Origin: Nordella sp. HKS 07
GTDB taxonomy: Bacteria; Pseudomonadota; Alphaproteobacteria; Rhizobiales; Aestuariivirgaceae
Direction of reading: 5' to 3'
NCBI RefSeq assembly: GCF_011046735.1
Contig: NZ_CP049258.1
Coordinates: 4,172,001 to 4,236,000, forward strand
DNA length: 64,000 bases
The notes under the pieces are model-generated. The model was given only the letters and a program-made list of their open reading frames with translations, was not told where the DNA came from and made no database searches. This document shows positions 52,552 through 61,453 of the stretch, piece after piece. The position numbers were made by a program, and so were the translations under genes. Numbering within the stretch: the first letter of the stretch is position 1; each line of letters opens with the position of its first letter.

Positions 52552-54279
52552 ATGACGGAGCGGCGTAAGTTGCGGTCGGCTGCCTGGTTCGGCGGCGCCG
52601 GCAAGAATGCCTTCATGCACAGAAGCTGGATGAAGAACCAGGGCCTGCCCGACCATCTGTTCGACGGCCGGCCGGTGATCGGCATCTGCAACACCTGGTC
52701 GGAGCTCACCCCCTGCAATGCCCATTTGCGCGGCATCGCCGAGCATGTGAAGCGCGGCGTCTATGAGGCGGGCGGCATGCCGGTCGAATTCCCGGTGATG
52801 TCGCTCGGCGAATCCAATCTGCGCCCGACCGCCATGCTGTTCCGCAATCTCGCCAGCATGGATGTCGAGGAATCGATCCGCGGCAATCCGATCGACGGCG
52901 TGATCCTGCTGGTCGGCTGCGACAAGACCACGCCGGCTCTGCTGATGGGAGCGGCGAGCTGCAATTTGCCGACTATCGCGGTGTCGGGCGGGCCGATGCT
53001 CAACGGTAATTTCCGTGGCCAGACCATCGGCTCCGGCACGCATGTGTGGAAATTCTACGAGGATGTGAAGGCCGGCCGTATGCCGCTCAACGACTTCCTC
53101 GCCGCCGAGCAGGGCCAGAGCCGGTCGGCCGGAAGCTGCATGACGATGGGCACCGCCTCCACCATGGCCAGCATGGTCGAGGCGCTCGGCATCGGCATGC
53201 CCGACAATGCCGCCATTCCCGCCGTCGATGCGCGCCGCGGCGTGCTCGCCCATCTCGCCGGCCGCCGCATCGTCGAACTCGTCAATGACGACATCATCAT
53301 GTCGGACATCCTGACCCGCGCCGCCTTCGAGAATGCCATCCGGGTGAATGGCGCGATCGGCGGATCGACCAATGCGGTCCTGCATCTGATCGCCATCGCC
53401 CGCCGCATCGGCGTCGATCTCAGCCTGGACGATTGGGACCGGCTCGGCCGCGACGTGCCGACCATCGTCGATCTCATGCCTTCGGGCCGCTTCCTGATGG
53501 AGGACTTCTATTATGCCGGTGGCCTGAGCGCCGTCATGCGGGCTCTGGCGGAAGCCGGGCTCCTTCATGGCGATGTCGTGACCATCTTCGGCAAGACCAT
53601 CGGCGAGATCGTCAGGGACGCGCCGAACTACAATGCGGAGGTGATCCGTCCCTTCGACAAGCCGCTGACCAAGCAGGGCGGCATCGCCATTCTGCGCGGC
53701 AATCTGGCGCCCCAGGGTGCCGTCATCAAGCCGTCGGCCGCGACGCCGGCCTTGATGCAGCACAAGGGCCGCGCCGTCGTCTTCGAGAGTATCGAGCATT
53801 ATCATGCGCGCATTGACGATCCGGCGCTCGATATCGATGTGAATTCGGTGATGGTTTTGAAGAATTGCGGGCCGCGCGGCTATCCCGGCATGGCCGAGGT
53901 CGGCAACATGCCGCTGCCGGCGAAGCTCCTGAAGCAGGGGGTTTCGGACATGGTGCGTATATCCGACGCCCGCATGAGCGGCACGGCCTATGGCACCGTC
54001 GTCCTCCACACGGCGCCGGAAGCGGCGAGCGGCGGCACGCTGGCTTTGGTGCAGGATGGCGATCTGATTGAGCTCGACGTGGCCGGCAGGCGGCTCGAGC
54101 TTTTCGTAGATGAGCCGGAGCTCGCTTCGCGCCGCAAGGCGTGGACGCCACCTGAGCCGCCGTCAGGTGGCGGTTATCAGAGCCTTTATGTCGAACGCGT
54201 GCTGCAGGCCGATCAGGGCTGCGATTTCGACTTCCTGGTCGGCCGGCGCGATGCCGGCGTTCCGCGCCATTCGCATTGA
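52552..54279 (+). CDS. IlvD/Edd-family sugar-acid dehydratase (arabonate/xylonate type)
   Basis: A 575-residue iron-sulfur dehydratase. Three Cys expected to hold the cluster are visible: GICNTWSELTPCN (Cys about 55), VGCDKTTPALLMG (about 123) and RSAGSCMTMGTAST (about 196). IGGSTNAVLHLIAIA and MLNGNFRGQTIGSGT fit the pentonate dehydratase branch, typified by L-arabonate dehydratase of rhizobia. It removes water from an aldonate to give 2-keto-3-deoxy acid. Four bases separate it from the GntR gene, and 13 from the sugar dehydrogenase gene. Whether it prefers L-arabonate, D-xylonate or D-galactonate cannot be told. Confidence 0.88.
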   Translation: MTERRKLRSAAWFGGAGKNAFMHRSWMKNQGLPDHLFDGRPVIGICNTWSELTPCNAHLRGIAEHVKRGVYEAGGMPVEFPVMSLGESNLRPTAMLFRNLASMDVEESIRGNPIDGVILLVGCDKTTPALLMGAASCNLPTIAVSGGPMLNGNFRGQTIGSGTHVWKFYEDVKAGRMPLNDFLAAEQGQSRSAGSCMTMGTASTMASMVEALGIGMPDNAAIPAVDARRGVLAHLAGRRIVELVNDDIIMSDILTRAAFENAIRVNGAIGGSTNAVLHLIAIARRIGVDLSLDDWDRLGRDVPTIVDLMPSGRFLMEDFYYAGGLSAVMRALAEAGLLHGDVVTIFGKTIGEIVRDAPNYNAEVIRPFDKPLTKQGGIAILRGNLAPQGAVIKPSAATPALMQHKGRAVVFESIEHYHARIDDPALDIDVNSVMVLKNCGPRGYPGMAEVGNMPLPAKLLKQGVSDMVRISDARMSGTAYGTVVLHTAPEAASGGTLALVQDGDLIELDVAGRRLELFVDEPELASRRKAWTPPEPPSGGGYQSLYVERVLQADQGCDFDFLVGRRDAGVPRHSH

Positions 54280-54292
54280 AGAGGGTGAGGCT

Positions 54293-55072
54293 ATGTCCGG
54301 TGACATCGAAAACGGTGCCGTCTATCCGAGCCTGAAGGAGCGCAGCGTTTTCATCACCGGCGGCGGCAGCGGCATCGGCGAAAGCCTGGTCGAGCATTTC
54401 TGCGAGCAAGGAAGCCGTGTCGCCTTTATCGATCTGGCCGAGGATGCCTCGCGACGCCTGGTCGCTCGAATCGCCGCCAAGGGCGATCCCGCCCCGCATT
54501 TCATGCAAGGAGACTTGCGCGACATCGAACGCCTGCGCGCCGCGATCGCCGAGGCGGCGGATCGCAACGGCCCGGTCAAGGTCCTGTGCAACAATGCCGG
54601 CAATGACGATCGGCATAAGAGCGAGGATGTGACCGTCGACTATTGGGACGACCGCATGGCGGTGAATGTCCGGCACCAGTTCTTTGCCGCCCAGGCGGTG
54701 CGGCCGCAAATGAAGAAAGCCGGCGGCGGCTCGATCATCAATTTCGGCTCCATCACCTGGCTGGTCGGTGATGGCGATTGCCCGGGCTATGTCACCGCCA
54801 AGGCGGCGATCACCGGCATGACGCGGGCGCTGGCCCGGGAATTCGGCCCCGATCGCATCCGAGTCAACTGCATGCTGCCCGGCTGGGTCATGACCGAGCG
54901 CCAGATGCGCCTGTGGCTGACGCCCGAAGGCGAACGCCAGATCGCCGAGCGCCAATGCCTGCCGGACCGCCTCTATCCGCCCGACATCGCGCGCATGGCC
55001 TTGTTCCTCGCCGCCGATGACAGCCGCATGTGTTCGTCGCAGAACTTCATCGTCGATGGCGGATGGGTCTGA
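54293..55072 (+). CDS. SDR sugar 1-dehydrogenase, Caulobacter XylB-like
   Basis: A 259-residue SDR with FITGGGSGIGESLVEHF, LCNNAGNDDRHKSEDVT, NFGSITWLVG with the catalytic Ser, YVTAK (Tyr and Lys) and VDGGWV at the end. NNAGNDDRHK and the VYPSLKERSVFITGGGSGIG start strongly recall D-xylose 1-dehydrogenase XylB of Caulobacter, as I remember it. It oxidises an aldose to the lactone, feeding the dehydratase upstream. No lactonase is encoded here; the lactone may open on its own or by an enzyme encoded elsewhere. GAGG precedes ATG 54293. Confidence 0.87.
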   Translation: MSGDIENGAVYPSLKERSVFITGGGSGIGESLVEHFCEQGSRVAFIDLAEDASRRLVARIAAKGDPAPHFMQGDLRDIERLRAAIAEAADRNGPVKVLCNNAGNDDRHKSEDVTVDYWDDRMAVNVRHQFFAAQAVRPQMKKAGGGSIINFGSITWLVGDGDCPGYVTAKAAITGMTRALAREFGPDRIRVNCMLPGWVMTERQMRLWLTPEGERQIAERQCLPDRLYPPDIARMALFLAADDSRMCSSQNFIVDGGWV

Positions 55073-55156
55073 GACGGCCTCGTCCAATTAGGACATTCTC
55101 TTCATCTGCCCGCTTCTGCTATTTCTGGGGGGATCCACTAGGAATCGAGCAAGCCG

Positions 55157-56347
55157 ATGAATGACCTGTCCGAGTATGCCAAAGCCGCGGGCATCGATGA
55201 TGCCGAAGTGGCGAAGCTCCTGTCGCAACTTGTGGCGGTGCCGAGCGTCAATATCGCCTTCCGCCAGTCGGGCGACCCGGATGAATGGTTCCATGAGGCA
55301 CGCGTCGGCGCCGCCATCGCCGACTGGCTGCGCGCCGAGGGCATCGACGTCGAGATCGACATGGTGGCGCCCGAACGGCCGAATGTCATCGCCCGCGTCA
55401 AGGGCAGCAAGGGAGCGCCCAGCATGCTCTGGGAAGGCCATCTCGACACGGTGCAGGTGACCGGCATGGCCCAACCCTTCACGCCGCGCGTCGAGAACGG
55501 GCGGCTTTATGGCCGCGGCGCCGTCGACGACAAGGCCTGCCTCGTTGCCTTCATGCTGGCGCTGCGCGATCTCGCCCGTGACCCGCCGCCCGGCGATGTG
55601 ACTTTCCTCGCGGCCTCGGATGAGGAATTCGGCTTCACCGGCATCACCCATCACATGCAGCGTCCCGAGCGCTATGACATGGGCATTGCCGGGGAGCCGA
55701 CCGAGCTGCGCGTGGTCCGGGCCTGCAAAGGCTGCGTGCGCTGGCATGTTGATGTGCTGGGCCGTGCCGCCCATACCGCCAAGCCGCATGAAGGTGTCGA
55801 TGCGGTGAAGGCGGCGCGCAAGCTTCTCGATCTCTTCGAGGAAGAGATGAAGGGGCGCACCGAGAACCATCCGCGGCTCGGTCCGGCGACTTTGACCTGC
55901 ACGCAGTTCGAGGCGGGCGAGGGACCCAACACGGTGCCCTCGCGCACCCGTCTGCGCTTCGACTACCGCTATCTGCCGAGCGAGAGGGGCGCCGAAGTCT
56001 GGAAGAGCTTCAAGGCAATTGCCGATAGTCTCGCCGCCGCAATCTCCGGCCTCCGCGTCGAGACGCATGATCCCTTCATCGACTCGGCGGCGATGGATGT
56101 CGCGGCGGAGGAGACCATCGTCGGTCTCATGTCGCGGGTCTGCGCCCAATATGGCATCGATCCCGAGCCGGAAGGCGTGCCCTATGGCTCGGATTCGACC
56201 AAAATGGTGATGGGCGGCATCCCGACCATCGTCTTCGGTCCGGGCAATATCGTCCAGGCGCATTCGCTCAACGAATATGTCGAGATCGCCCATGTGACCA
56301 AGTCGGCGAGCATGCTCGTAGCAGTGGCTCGATCGGTTCAGGTCTGA
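55157..56347 (+). CDS. M20-family deacylase (ArgE/DapE type), cassette B
   Basis: A 396-residue zinc hydrolase. It has LWEGHLDTVQ (His ligand), GRGAVDDKACLVAFMLA (bridging Asp), ASDEEFGFTG (catalytic Glu pair), a dimerisation lid (about 185-300) with LGRAAHTAKPHEGVDAV, and a late His in VQAHSLNEYV. ArgE/DapE enzymes remove N-acetyl or N-succinyl groups from amino acids. It lies 84 bases after the sugar dehydrogenase gene and faces the SelA-like PLP gene. I group it with cassette B because cassette A also holds an M20 enzyme; it could instead belong to the upstream operon. Confidence 0.85.
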   Translation: MNDLSEYAKAAGIDDAEVAKLLSQLVAVPSVNIAFRQSGDPDEWFHEARVGAAIADWLRAEGIDVEIDMVAPERPNVIARVKGSKGAPSMLWEGHLDTVQVTGMAQPFTPRVENGRLYGRGAVDDKACLVAFMLALRDLARDPPPGDVTFLAASDEEFGFTGITHHMQRPERYDMGIAGEPTELRVVRACKGCVRWHVDVLGRAAHTAKPHEGVDAVKAARKLLDLFEEEMKGRTENHPRLGPATLTCTQFEAGEGPNTVPSRTRLRFDYRYLPSERGAEVWKSFKAIADSLAAAISGLRVETHDPFIDSAAMDVAAEETIVGLMSRVCAQYGIDPEPEGVPYGSDSTKMVMGGIPTIVFGPGNIVQAHSLNEYVEIAHVTKSASMLVAVARSVQV

Positions 56348-56370
56348 TCATTACATCATCCACCCGTACT

Positions 56371-56516
56371 TTCCCCTTCTCCCGCGCGCAGCGTGGGAGA
56401 AGGTGCCCGATAGGGCGGATGAGGGCTCTCTAGTGAGAGCGGCGGAACGTTCTTAGAGCCCTCACCCGGCCTTCGGCCACCCTCTCCCATTGCTCCGCAA
56501 CGGGAGAGGGGGAAAT
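56371..56516. repeat. Palindromic mosaic repeat between converging genes
   Basis: TTCCCCTTCTCCC at the left pairs with GGGAGAGGGGGAA at the right. GATGAGGGCTCT and AGAGCCCTCA pair in the middle, and CACCCTCTCCC with GGGAGAGGG forms a local stem. It has the same design as the element at 16301-16493. It lies between the M20 stop and the SelA-like gene's stop, where it can act as a two-way terminator. Confidence 0.75.
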
Positions 56517-56529
56517 ATTGGGGACAGTT

Positions 56530-57687
56530 CTAGAGGGACAATAGGGCCCGCACCCGCGCGCCGATATGAGCGACCTCGTCATCGGCGAGCACATCCATGA
56601 CGAAGCCGATTTTGTCGCCCTCCTGTATGGCGAGGATTGAGGGGTTCTCCTCTTCGAGCGCGCGCGAGATCTCGCCGGCGGACTTCACCGCCGCTTTCTC
56701 GAAGGTCACCAGCAGGCAATTGACCGGCGCGTCGATGAAGCGCTCGTCCATGGTGAAGCATTTGGGCTCGAGCTTGAGACCTTTGAGGCTGGAGAGCTGT
56801 TCCTTCAGCATCGCGACTTGCTGCTCATAGTGCGCGAAGCGCGCCGCGTGATCCATTGACAGCCATTCCTCCAGCGCCACCAGAACCGCGATCACTGTCT
56901 GCCGGTCCATCTTGAGGGGGCGGCCGAGCTTCAGATACCTGCCGGATTCATAGCGGGTGAAATGCACGTTGCTCACCGCCTCGATAAGGTCTCGCCGGCC
57001 CAATATGAAGCCGCCGGCATTGGGACCGCCGAAATATTTTGCGCTGATGCAGACGAGATCGGCGCCGCGGCGCATGAAGTCGCCCATGACCTGGGTCGGA
57101 TAGTTGAGATAGGCGGCATCGACGATCACCGGAACGCCGCGCGCCTTGGCGATCCGGACGACCTCCTCGAGAGCGAGCGTGCCGGGCTTGCCGTCGAGAT
57201 GGGCGGGGTGGAGGATGGCGGCGGTATCCTTGCCGATCGCCGCTTCGAGCTGATCGGCGCGTGTACCGTTCTTCGAGCCCACTTCAATGAGCCTCGCGCC
57301 GGTCATGCCGACCTGGCGGTCGTATTTGTAGCGATGGCCGGCCTGGATCAGGACTTCGCTCTTCATGCCGGCCGTGTCGGGAAGCTGCTGCGATTTCTCG
57401 CCGTCCGTGCCGGCGAGGCAGGCGGCGGCGCCGAGGAAGATCGCGGCAGCGGCACCCGGCGTGATGCGCGCCGCCTCGACGCCGAGGAGATCGGCGATGC
57501 GCTCACCGGTCTTGTCGAGAAGCTCCGTCATGCGCACGAACTGTCCGTTGAACGTTTCCGCCGCCGCCCATACGCCGGGGCTGAGCCGTGACCCGCCGAG
57601 ATCGGTATAAATACCGCAGGCATTGATCACCGGCCTGATGGCGAGGCGGTCGAAAAAGTCACTTCCGGTCTTCCGGGTTGTTGGCAT
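56530..57687 (-). CDS. SelA/DgaE-like PLP-dependent lyase, cassette B
   Basis: A 385-residue fold-type I PLP enzyme of the SelA-like group that includes D-glucosaminate-6-phosphate ammonia-lyase (DgaE). It has FFDRLAIRPVINACGIYTDL (typical N-terminus), ITPGAAAAIFLGAAACLAG, the PLP Asp in PVIVDAAYLNYP (about 190) and the Schiff-base Lys in ISAKYFGGPNAG (about 217). Such enzymes eliminate ammonia and water from 2-amino-3-hydroxy acids or aminosugar acids to form 2-keto-3-deoxy acids. It is divergent from the cassette B LysR gene. ATG 57687 is used; ATG 57699 is possible. Confidence 0.85.
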   Translation of the reverse strand: MPTTRKTGSDFFDRLAIRPVINACGIYTDLGGSRLSPGVWAAAETFNGQFVRMTELLDKTGERIADLLGVEAARITPGAAAAIFLGAAACLAGTDGEKSQQLPDTAGMKSEVLIQAGHRYKYDRQVGMTGARLIEVGSKNGTRADQLEAAIGKDTAAILHPAHLDGKPGTLALEEVVRIAKARGVPVIVDAAYLNYPTQVMGDFMRRGADLVCISAKYFGGPNAGGFILGRRDLIEAVSNVHFTRYESGRYLKLGRPLKMDRQTVIAVLVALEEWLSMDHAARFAHYEQQVAMLKEQLSSLKGLKLEPKCFTMDERFIDAPVNCLLVTFEKAAVKSAGEISRALEEENPSILAIQEGDKIGFVMDVLADDEVAHIGARVRALLSL

Positions 57688-57791
57688 GGCCGATCTCATA
57701 GTAGTTGACGTAGAGCCGGCAGAATGTGGTTTTGCCGCGGATCAAACATCGAAAACTGCCGAGGTAAACCTCGTGCGATCGGAGAGGGAAG

Positions 57792-58709
57792 ATGCTGGGA
57801 CGGGTGAGCGACGCCGATTTGCGTCTGTTGCGGGTCTTCGCCGCGGTGGTCGAATGCGGCGGGTTTGCCGCAGCCCAGGCGCTGCTGAATGTTTCCGAAT
57901 CCACCATCAGCACCCATATGCATGATCTCGAGACACGCCTGGGTCTGCGCCTGTGTCAGCGCGGGCGCGGCGGCTTCCGGCTGACCGAGGATGGCGAGGC
58001 GGTCTCCCGCGCCGCCGGCGAGCTCTTCGCCTCGCTCGACCGCTTTCAGACCAAGATCGCCACGCGCAAGCGGCAGTTGAACGGGCCACTGGTCATCGGC
58101 ATGCCGGACAATATCATCACCCATCCGGAGTTCCCGCTCTCCGCTGCCCTCGACCGCTTTTATGGCCGTGAGAATGCGGTGCATGTGACGGTGGAAGTCC
58201 TGACCCCGCGTGATCTCGAGCGCGGCGTTCTCGATGGAAAATTGCATCTGGCCATCGCGCCGCGCCATCAGCGGGTGGCGGGATTGCGCTATGAGAAGCT
58301 TCTGTCCGAGATCAATTACTTCTATTGCGGCCGCAAGCACCCGCTCTTCACCCAGACCAGCCGCAAACCATCACTGGCGGAAATCGCCGGCGCCGGGCTC
58401 ATCAGCCGCGGCTATCTCTCCAATTTCGATCAGCGCTTCTTCAAGGATGCGCCGCATCACGCCACCGTTTACAGCATGGAGGCCTCGGCGCTCCTGATCC
58501 TGTCTGGCCGTTTCGGCGGCTTCCTGCCGTCCTATTATGCCCAGCGCTGGGTGGCCGCCGGCGAGATGAGGCCGCTGCGCCCCGATATCCTGGCCTATTC
58601 GCCGGACTTCTTCACCGTCACGCGCAAGGGTGCCGAACTGAGCCTTGCCGCCAAGACTTTCCAAGGCGATCTGCGGGCCGCTTCGGCCGAAATGAAGAAA
58701 GGCAAATAG
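57792..58709 (+). CDS. LysR-family regulator of cassette B
   Basis: A 305-residue LysR protein. Its winged helix reads LRLLRVFAAVVECGGFAAAQ, then LNVSESTISTHMHDLETRLG and RLCQRGRGGFRLTEDGEAV. The sensor domain contains NGPLVIGMPDNIITHPEFPL and SGRFGGFLPSYYAQRW. Wording and spacing parallel the cassette A regulator at 32000 (for example GFLPTHYA against GFLPSYYA). GGAGAGGGAAG precedes the ATG. It lies between the PLP gene on one side and the transport genes on the other, and likely controls both. Confidence 0.9.
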   Translation: MLGRVSDADLRLLRVFAAVVECGGFAAAQALLNVSESTISTHMHDLETRLGLRLCQRGRGGFRLTEDGEAVSRAAGELFASLDRFQTKIATRKRQLNGPLVIGMPDNIITHPEFPLSAALDRFYGRENAVHVTVEVLTPRDLERGVLDGKLHLAIAPRHQRVAGLRYEKLLSEINYFYCGRKHPLFTQTSRKPSLAEIAGAGLISRGYLSNFDQRFFKDAPHHATVYSMEASALLILSGRFGGFLPSYYAQRWVAAGEMRPLRPDILAYSPDFFTVTRKGAELSLAAKTFQGDLRAASAEMKKGK

Positions 58710-58838
58710 ACTGATCGCCCGCGCTTGCTTCGACGGGCGTCGAACCAAACTTCCGCAACTGCTCATATTAACCAGGACCGGTCATCTGGTTTCGTTCGGG
58801 TGTATCGACAAGAAGATCAAGCAATGGGGAGACAAGAT

Positions 58839-59621
58839 ATGCCGGGAATGAAACATCTCGCTTTGGCAGCGGTACTTCTGGCGGCCACCTCGCTCCAGGC
58901 GCTGGCGCAGGAGAAAATCACGGTGGCGACGGAAGCCTCCTTCCCGCCCTTCTCCAAGACGGAAGCCGATGGAACCTATTCGGGCTTCGAGATCGACCTC
59001 GGCAATGAGGTCTGCAAGCGGGCCGGGCTCGATTGCGAATGGGTCAAGCAGGATTTCGACGGCATGATCGCGGCACTGCTCGCCCGTAAATTCAACATGG
59101 TCTTCTCCTCCATGTCGATCAAGCCGGAGCGCGAGAAGGTCGCCGATTTCTCCATTCCCTATTACGCCACCAAATTCGTCTTCTACGGCAAGAAGGGCGC
59201 CTTCAAGGACTTCGCCGCCGATATCAAGGGCAAGCGGGTCGGGGTCTATGCCGGCGCCACACAGGATCAGTATGTCCGCAAGTTCCATGCCGGCGAGCTC
59301 GAGCCGGTGGGTTATGAGAATGCCGACCAGATCCATGCGGATCTCGTGAATGGCCGCATCGATCTCGCTTTCGGCGAGCAATTGCCGGCCAACGAGTTTC
59401 TTGCCTCGCCGCAGGGCCAGGATTTCGAGGTGGCGGGACCGATCATCGATAATCCGGAAGTGCTGGGCCGCGGCGTCGGCGCGATGTTCGCCAAGGGCGA
59501 TCCCTTGAAGGCGAAGGTCGACGAGGCGATCCGCGCGATCTATGCCGATGGCACATTCGACAAGATCGAGCAGAAATGGGTCCCCGGCGCCGATATCCGC
59601 GCCGACAAGCTCTGGCGGTAA
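58839..59621 (+). CDS. Amino acid-type substrate-binding protein of cassette B
   Basis: A 260-residue protein with a signal peptide (about 1-24, ending ALA-QEKI). An SBP_bac_3 fold follows: ITVATEASFPPFSKTEADGT, GFEIDLGNEVCKRAGLDCEW, FDGMIAALLARKFNMVFSSM. The paralogous cassette A protein has the same words (WDGMIPGLLANKFDGIFASM), so the two importers probably take related ligands. Two Cys (CKRAGLDC) are also found in the A copy (CAKIKRTC). ATG 58839 was chosen for its spacing from GGGGAG at 58826-58831; ATG 58824 and 58848 are alternatives. Confidence 0.9.
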   Translation: MPGMKHLALAAVLLAATSLQALAQEKITVATEASFPPFSKTEADGTYSGFEIDLGNEVCKRAGLDCEWVKQDFDGMIAALLARKFNMVFSSMSIKPEREKVADFSIPYYATKFVFYGKKGAFKDFAADIKGKRVGVYAGATQDQYVRKFHAGELEPVGYENADQIHADLVNGRIDLAFGEQLPANEFLASPQGQDFEVAGPIIDNPEVLGRGVGAMFAKGDPLKAKVDEAIRAIYADGTFDKIEQKWVPGADIRADKLWR

Positions 59622-59652
59622 TGCGGATCTGGGGGAGCGCTGTCAGTAGAGC

Positions 59653-60369
59653 ATGGACTGGTCTCTGTTTCTGCCGGGAGCCACGGGCTGGGGAGATGAA
59701 CTCCTCGCCGGCCTGTGGCTGACGCTCAGGCTCGGCCTGACCTCGGTCCTGCTTGGTACTTTTCTCGGCCTTGTCGCGGCACTGGGGGAACTCTCCCGCT
59801 TCCGCGTCCTCGCGCGTGCTCTCACCGCCTATAATGTCGTGATGCGCAGCGTGCCGGAGCTCCTGGTCATCCTGCTGCTCTATTATGGCCTTGCCTTCCT
59901 CCTTATGGCGCTGCTGCGGCCCTTCGGCATCACGAGCTTCATCGAGGTGAGCCCCTTCTGGGCGGGCACGCTGGCCCTCAGCCTCATCCACGCGGCCTAT
60001 GCGAGCGAAGTGTTCCGTGGCGCCTTCCAGGCGATCCCCAAGGGCCAGATCGAAGCCGGCCAGGCTTTCGGCATGAGCCGCTTTCTGGTGTTCCGGCGTA
60101 TCAAATGGCCGGTGGCCTTCCGTCTGTCGCTCGCCGCTCTCGCCAATCTCTTGATGACGACCTTCAAGAACACGCCGTTTGTCTCCGCCATCGGGCTCCA
60201 GGATCTCATCCGTGCCGCCGGCGATGCCGGCCAGAACACCAAGCTCTATTTCCAGTTCTTCATCGCCTCGCTGGCGATTTACCTGATCATCGCCGCGCTG
60301 ATGCAGATCGTCCAGGTGAAGGCCGAGACCTCGCTCTATGCCCATCTGCGGCGCGGATCGTCGTCATGA
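59653..60369 (+). CDS. Polar amino acid-type ABC permease (HisQ type), cassette B
   Basis: A 238-residue membrane protein with VMRSVPELLVILLLYYGLAF, AAYASEVFRGAFQAIPKGQI and the coupling loop EAGQAFGMSRFLVFRRIKWP. It overlaps the partner permease gene by ATGA. No ATPase gene is found in this cassette. Confidence 0.9.
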   Translation: MDWSLFLPGATGWGDELLAGLWLTLRLGLTSVLLGTFLGLVAALGELSRFRVLARALTAYNVVMRSVPELLVILLLYYGLAFLLMALLRPFGITSFIEVSPFWAGTLALSLIHAAYASEVFRGAFQAIPKGQIEAGQAFGMSRFLVFRRIKWPVAFRLSLAALANLLMTTFKNTPFVSAIGLQDLIRAAGDAGQNTKLYFQFFIASLAIYLIIAALMQIVQVKAETSLYAHLRRGSSS

Positions 60370-61076
60370 TGCTCGACTGGGAAACCTTCGTCACTTATGT
60401 GCCCTTGCTGATCCAAGGCGCGGTGACGACGATCGAGCTCACTATGCTGGTCGCCTTGTTCGGCTTCCTCATCGCGCTGCCGGTGGCGCTCGCCCGCAAT
60501 TCGGCATCGCGGGCGGCGAGAGCATTCGCCCAGAGCTTCATCTTCTTCTTTCGCGGCGCGCCCATCCTGGCGGTGCTCTTCCTCCTTTATTACGGACTGC
60601 CGCAGATACCCGGCATCAAGGAGAGCATCCTATGGCACCTGATCGCGCGACCGATGCCGATCGCCGTCCTGGCGCTGTCGCTCAATTCCGCCGGCTTCCT
60701 GGCCGAGATCTTCGCCATCGCCTTGCGCAATGTGGCGGTGGGCGACATCGAGGCGGCGCGCGCCTTCGGATTCGGCCGGGTGCAGACCTTCTTCCGCTTC
60801 GCATTGCCGGGGGCGGCGCGGCTCTGCATCCGCGCCTATGGCAATGAGTTGGTCTTCGTCCTCAAAGGCACGGCCGCGGTCAATTTCATCACCATCACCG
60901 ACCTCATCGGCGCCGCCAATCAGATCTATTTCAACACTTTCGATCCCATCACGCCGCTTCTCGTCGCGGGCGCGATCTATCTCGTCTTTGCACTCCTCAT
61001 CGTCACTTGTATACGCGGGATGGAGCGCCGTCTCTCGCCATGGCTATTTATCGAGACAAAACTGAAGGAAACGTGA
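60366..61076 (+). CDS. Polar amino acid-type ABC permease (HisM type), cassette B
   Basis: A 236-residue membrane protein with FIFFFRGAPILAVLFLLYYG, AGFLAEIFAIALRNVAVGDI and the coupling loop EAARAFGFGRVQTFFRFALP. The loop EAARAFGFG requires a HisP-type ATPase partner, which the cassette lacks; the A cassette ATPase (37366-38175) or an unlinked one may serve. The RidA gene begins two bases after its stop. Confidence 0.9.
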   Translation: MMLDWETFVTYVPLLIQGAVTTIELTMLVALFGFLIALPVALARNSASRAARAFAQSFIFFFRGAPILAVLFLLYYGLPQIPGIKESILWHLIARPMPIAVLALSLNSAGFLAEIFAIALRNVAVGDIEAARAFGFGRVQTFFRFALPGAARLCIRAYGNELVFVLKGTAAVNFITITDLIGAANQIYFNTFDPITPLLVAGAIYLVFALLIVTCIRGMERRLSPWLFIETKLKET

Positions 61077-61078
61077 TC

Positions 61079-61453
61079 ATGAAGCGCCAGACATTCACCT
61101 TGGACAATGCGGAGGGCCTGCCGCTCTCGGATGCGGTGCGCTTCGGCGACATCATCTTCGTTTCCGGCATGGTCGCCTTCGACGACAAGGGGAAAATCGT
61201 CAAAGGCGGCATCGCCGCCGAGACCCGCCAGACCTTCAGGAATATCGAACGCGTCCTCGAGAAGGCCGGCGCCTCGCTGGCCGATGTGCTCAAGGTCAAT
61301 ATCATCCTCACCCATGCCGAGGACTTCGACGCCTTCAATGTTGCCTATCGCGCGCTCTTCCCGAAATCCCCGCCGGCGCGTATTTCCATGGTGGCGGGCC
61401 TCACCATCGAGGCCAGGCTCGAGGTCGACGTCATTGCGGGAGTGAGTTCATGA
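61079..61453 (+). CDS. RidA-family enamine/imine deaminase, cassette B
   Basis: A 124-residue protein with AEGLPLSDAVRFGDIIFVSG, KGGIAAETRQTFRNIERVLE, the conserved Arg in SPPARISMV (about 101) and ARLEVDVIA at the end. It has the same length and Arg position as the A cassette protein and aligns without gaps, so they are paralogues. It should quench the enamine/imine released by the SelA-like lyase. GAAGGAA lies upstream of the ATG. It overlaps the aldolase gene by four bases. Confidence 0.9.
   Translation: MKRQTFTLDNAEGLPLSDAVRFGDIIFVSGMVAFDDKGKIVKGGIAAETRQTFRNIERVLEKAGASLADVLKVNIILTHAEDFDAFNVAYRALFPKSPPARISMVAGLTIEARLEVDVIAGVSS

Noticed and set aside
16301-56516. CRISPR array from recurring palindromes
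   Set aside because: The repeats are dispersed singly between genes, with no regular spacers and no cas genes.
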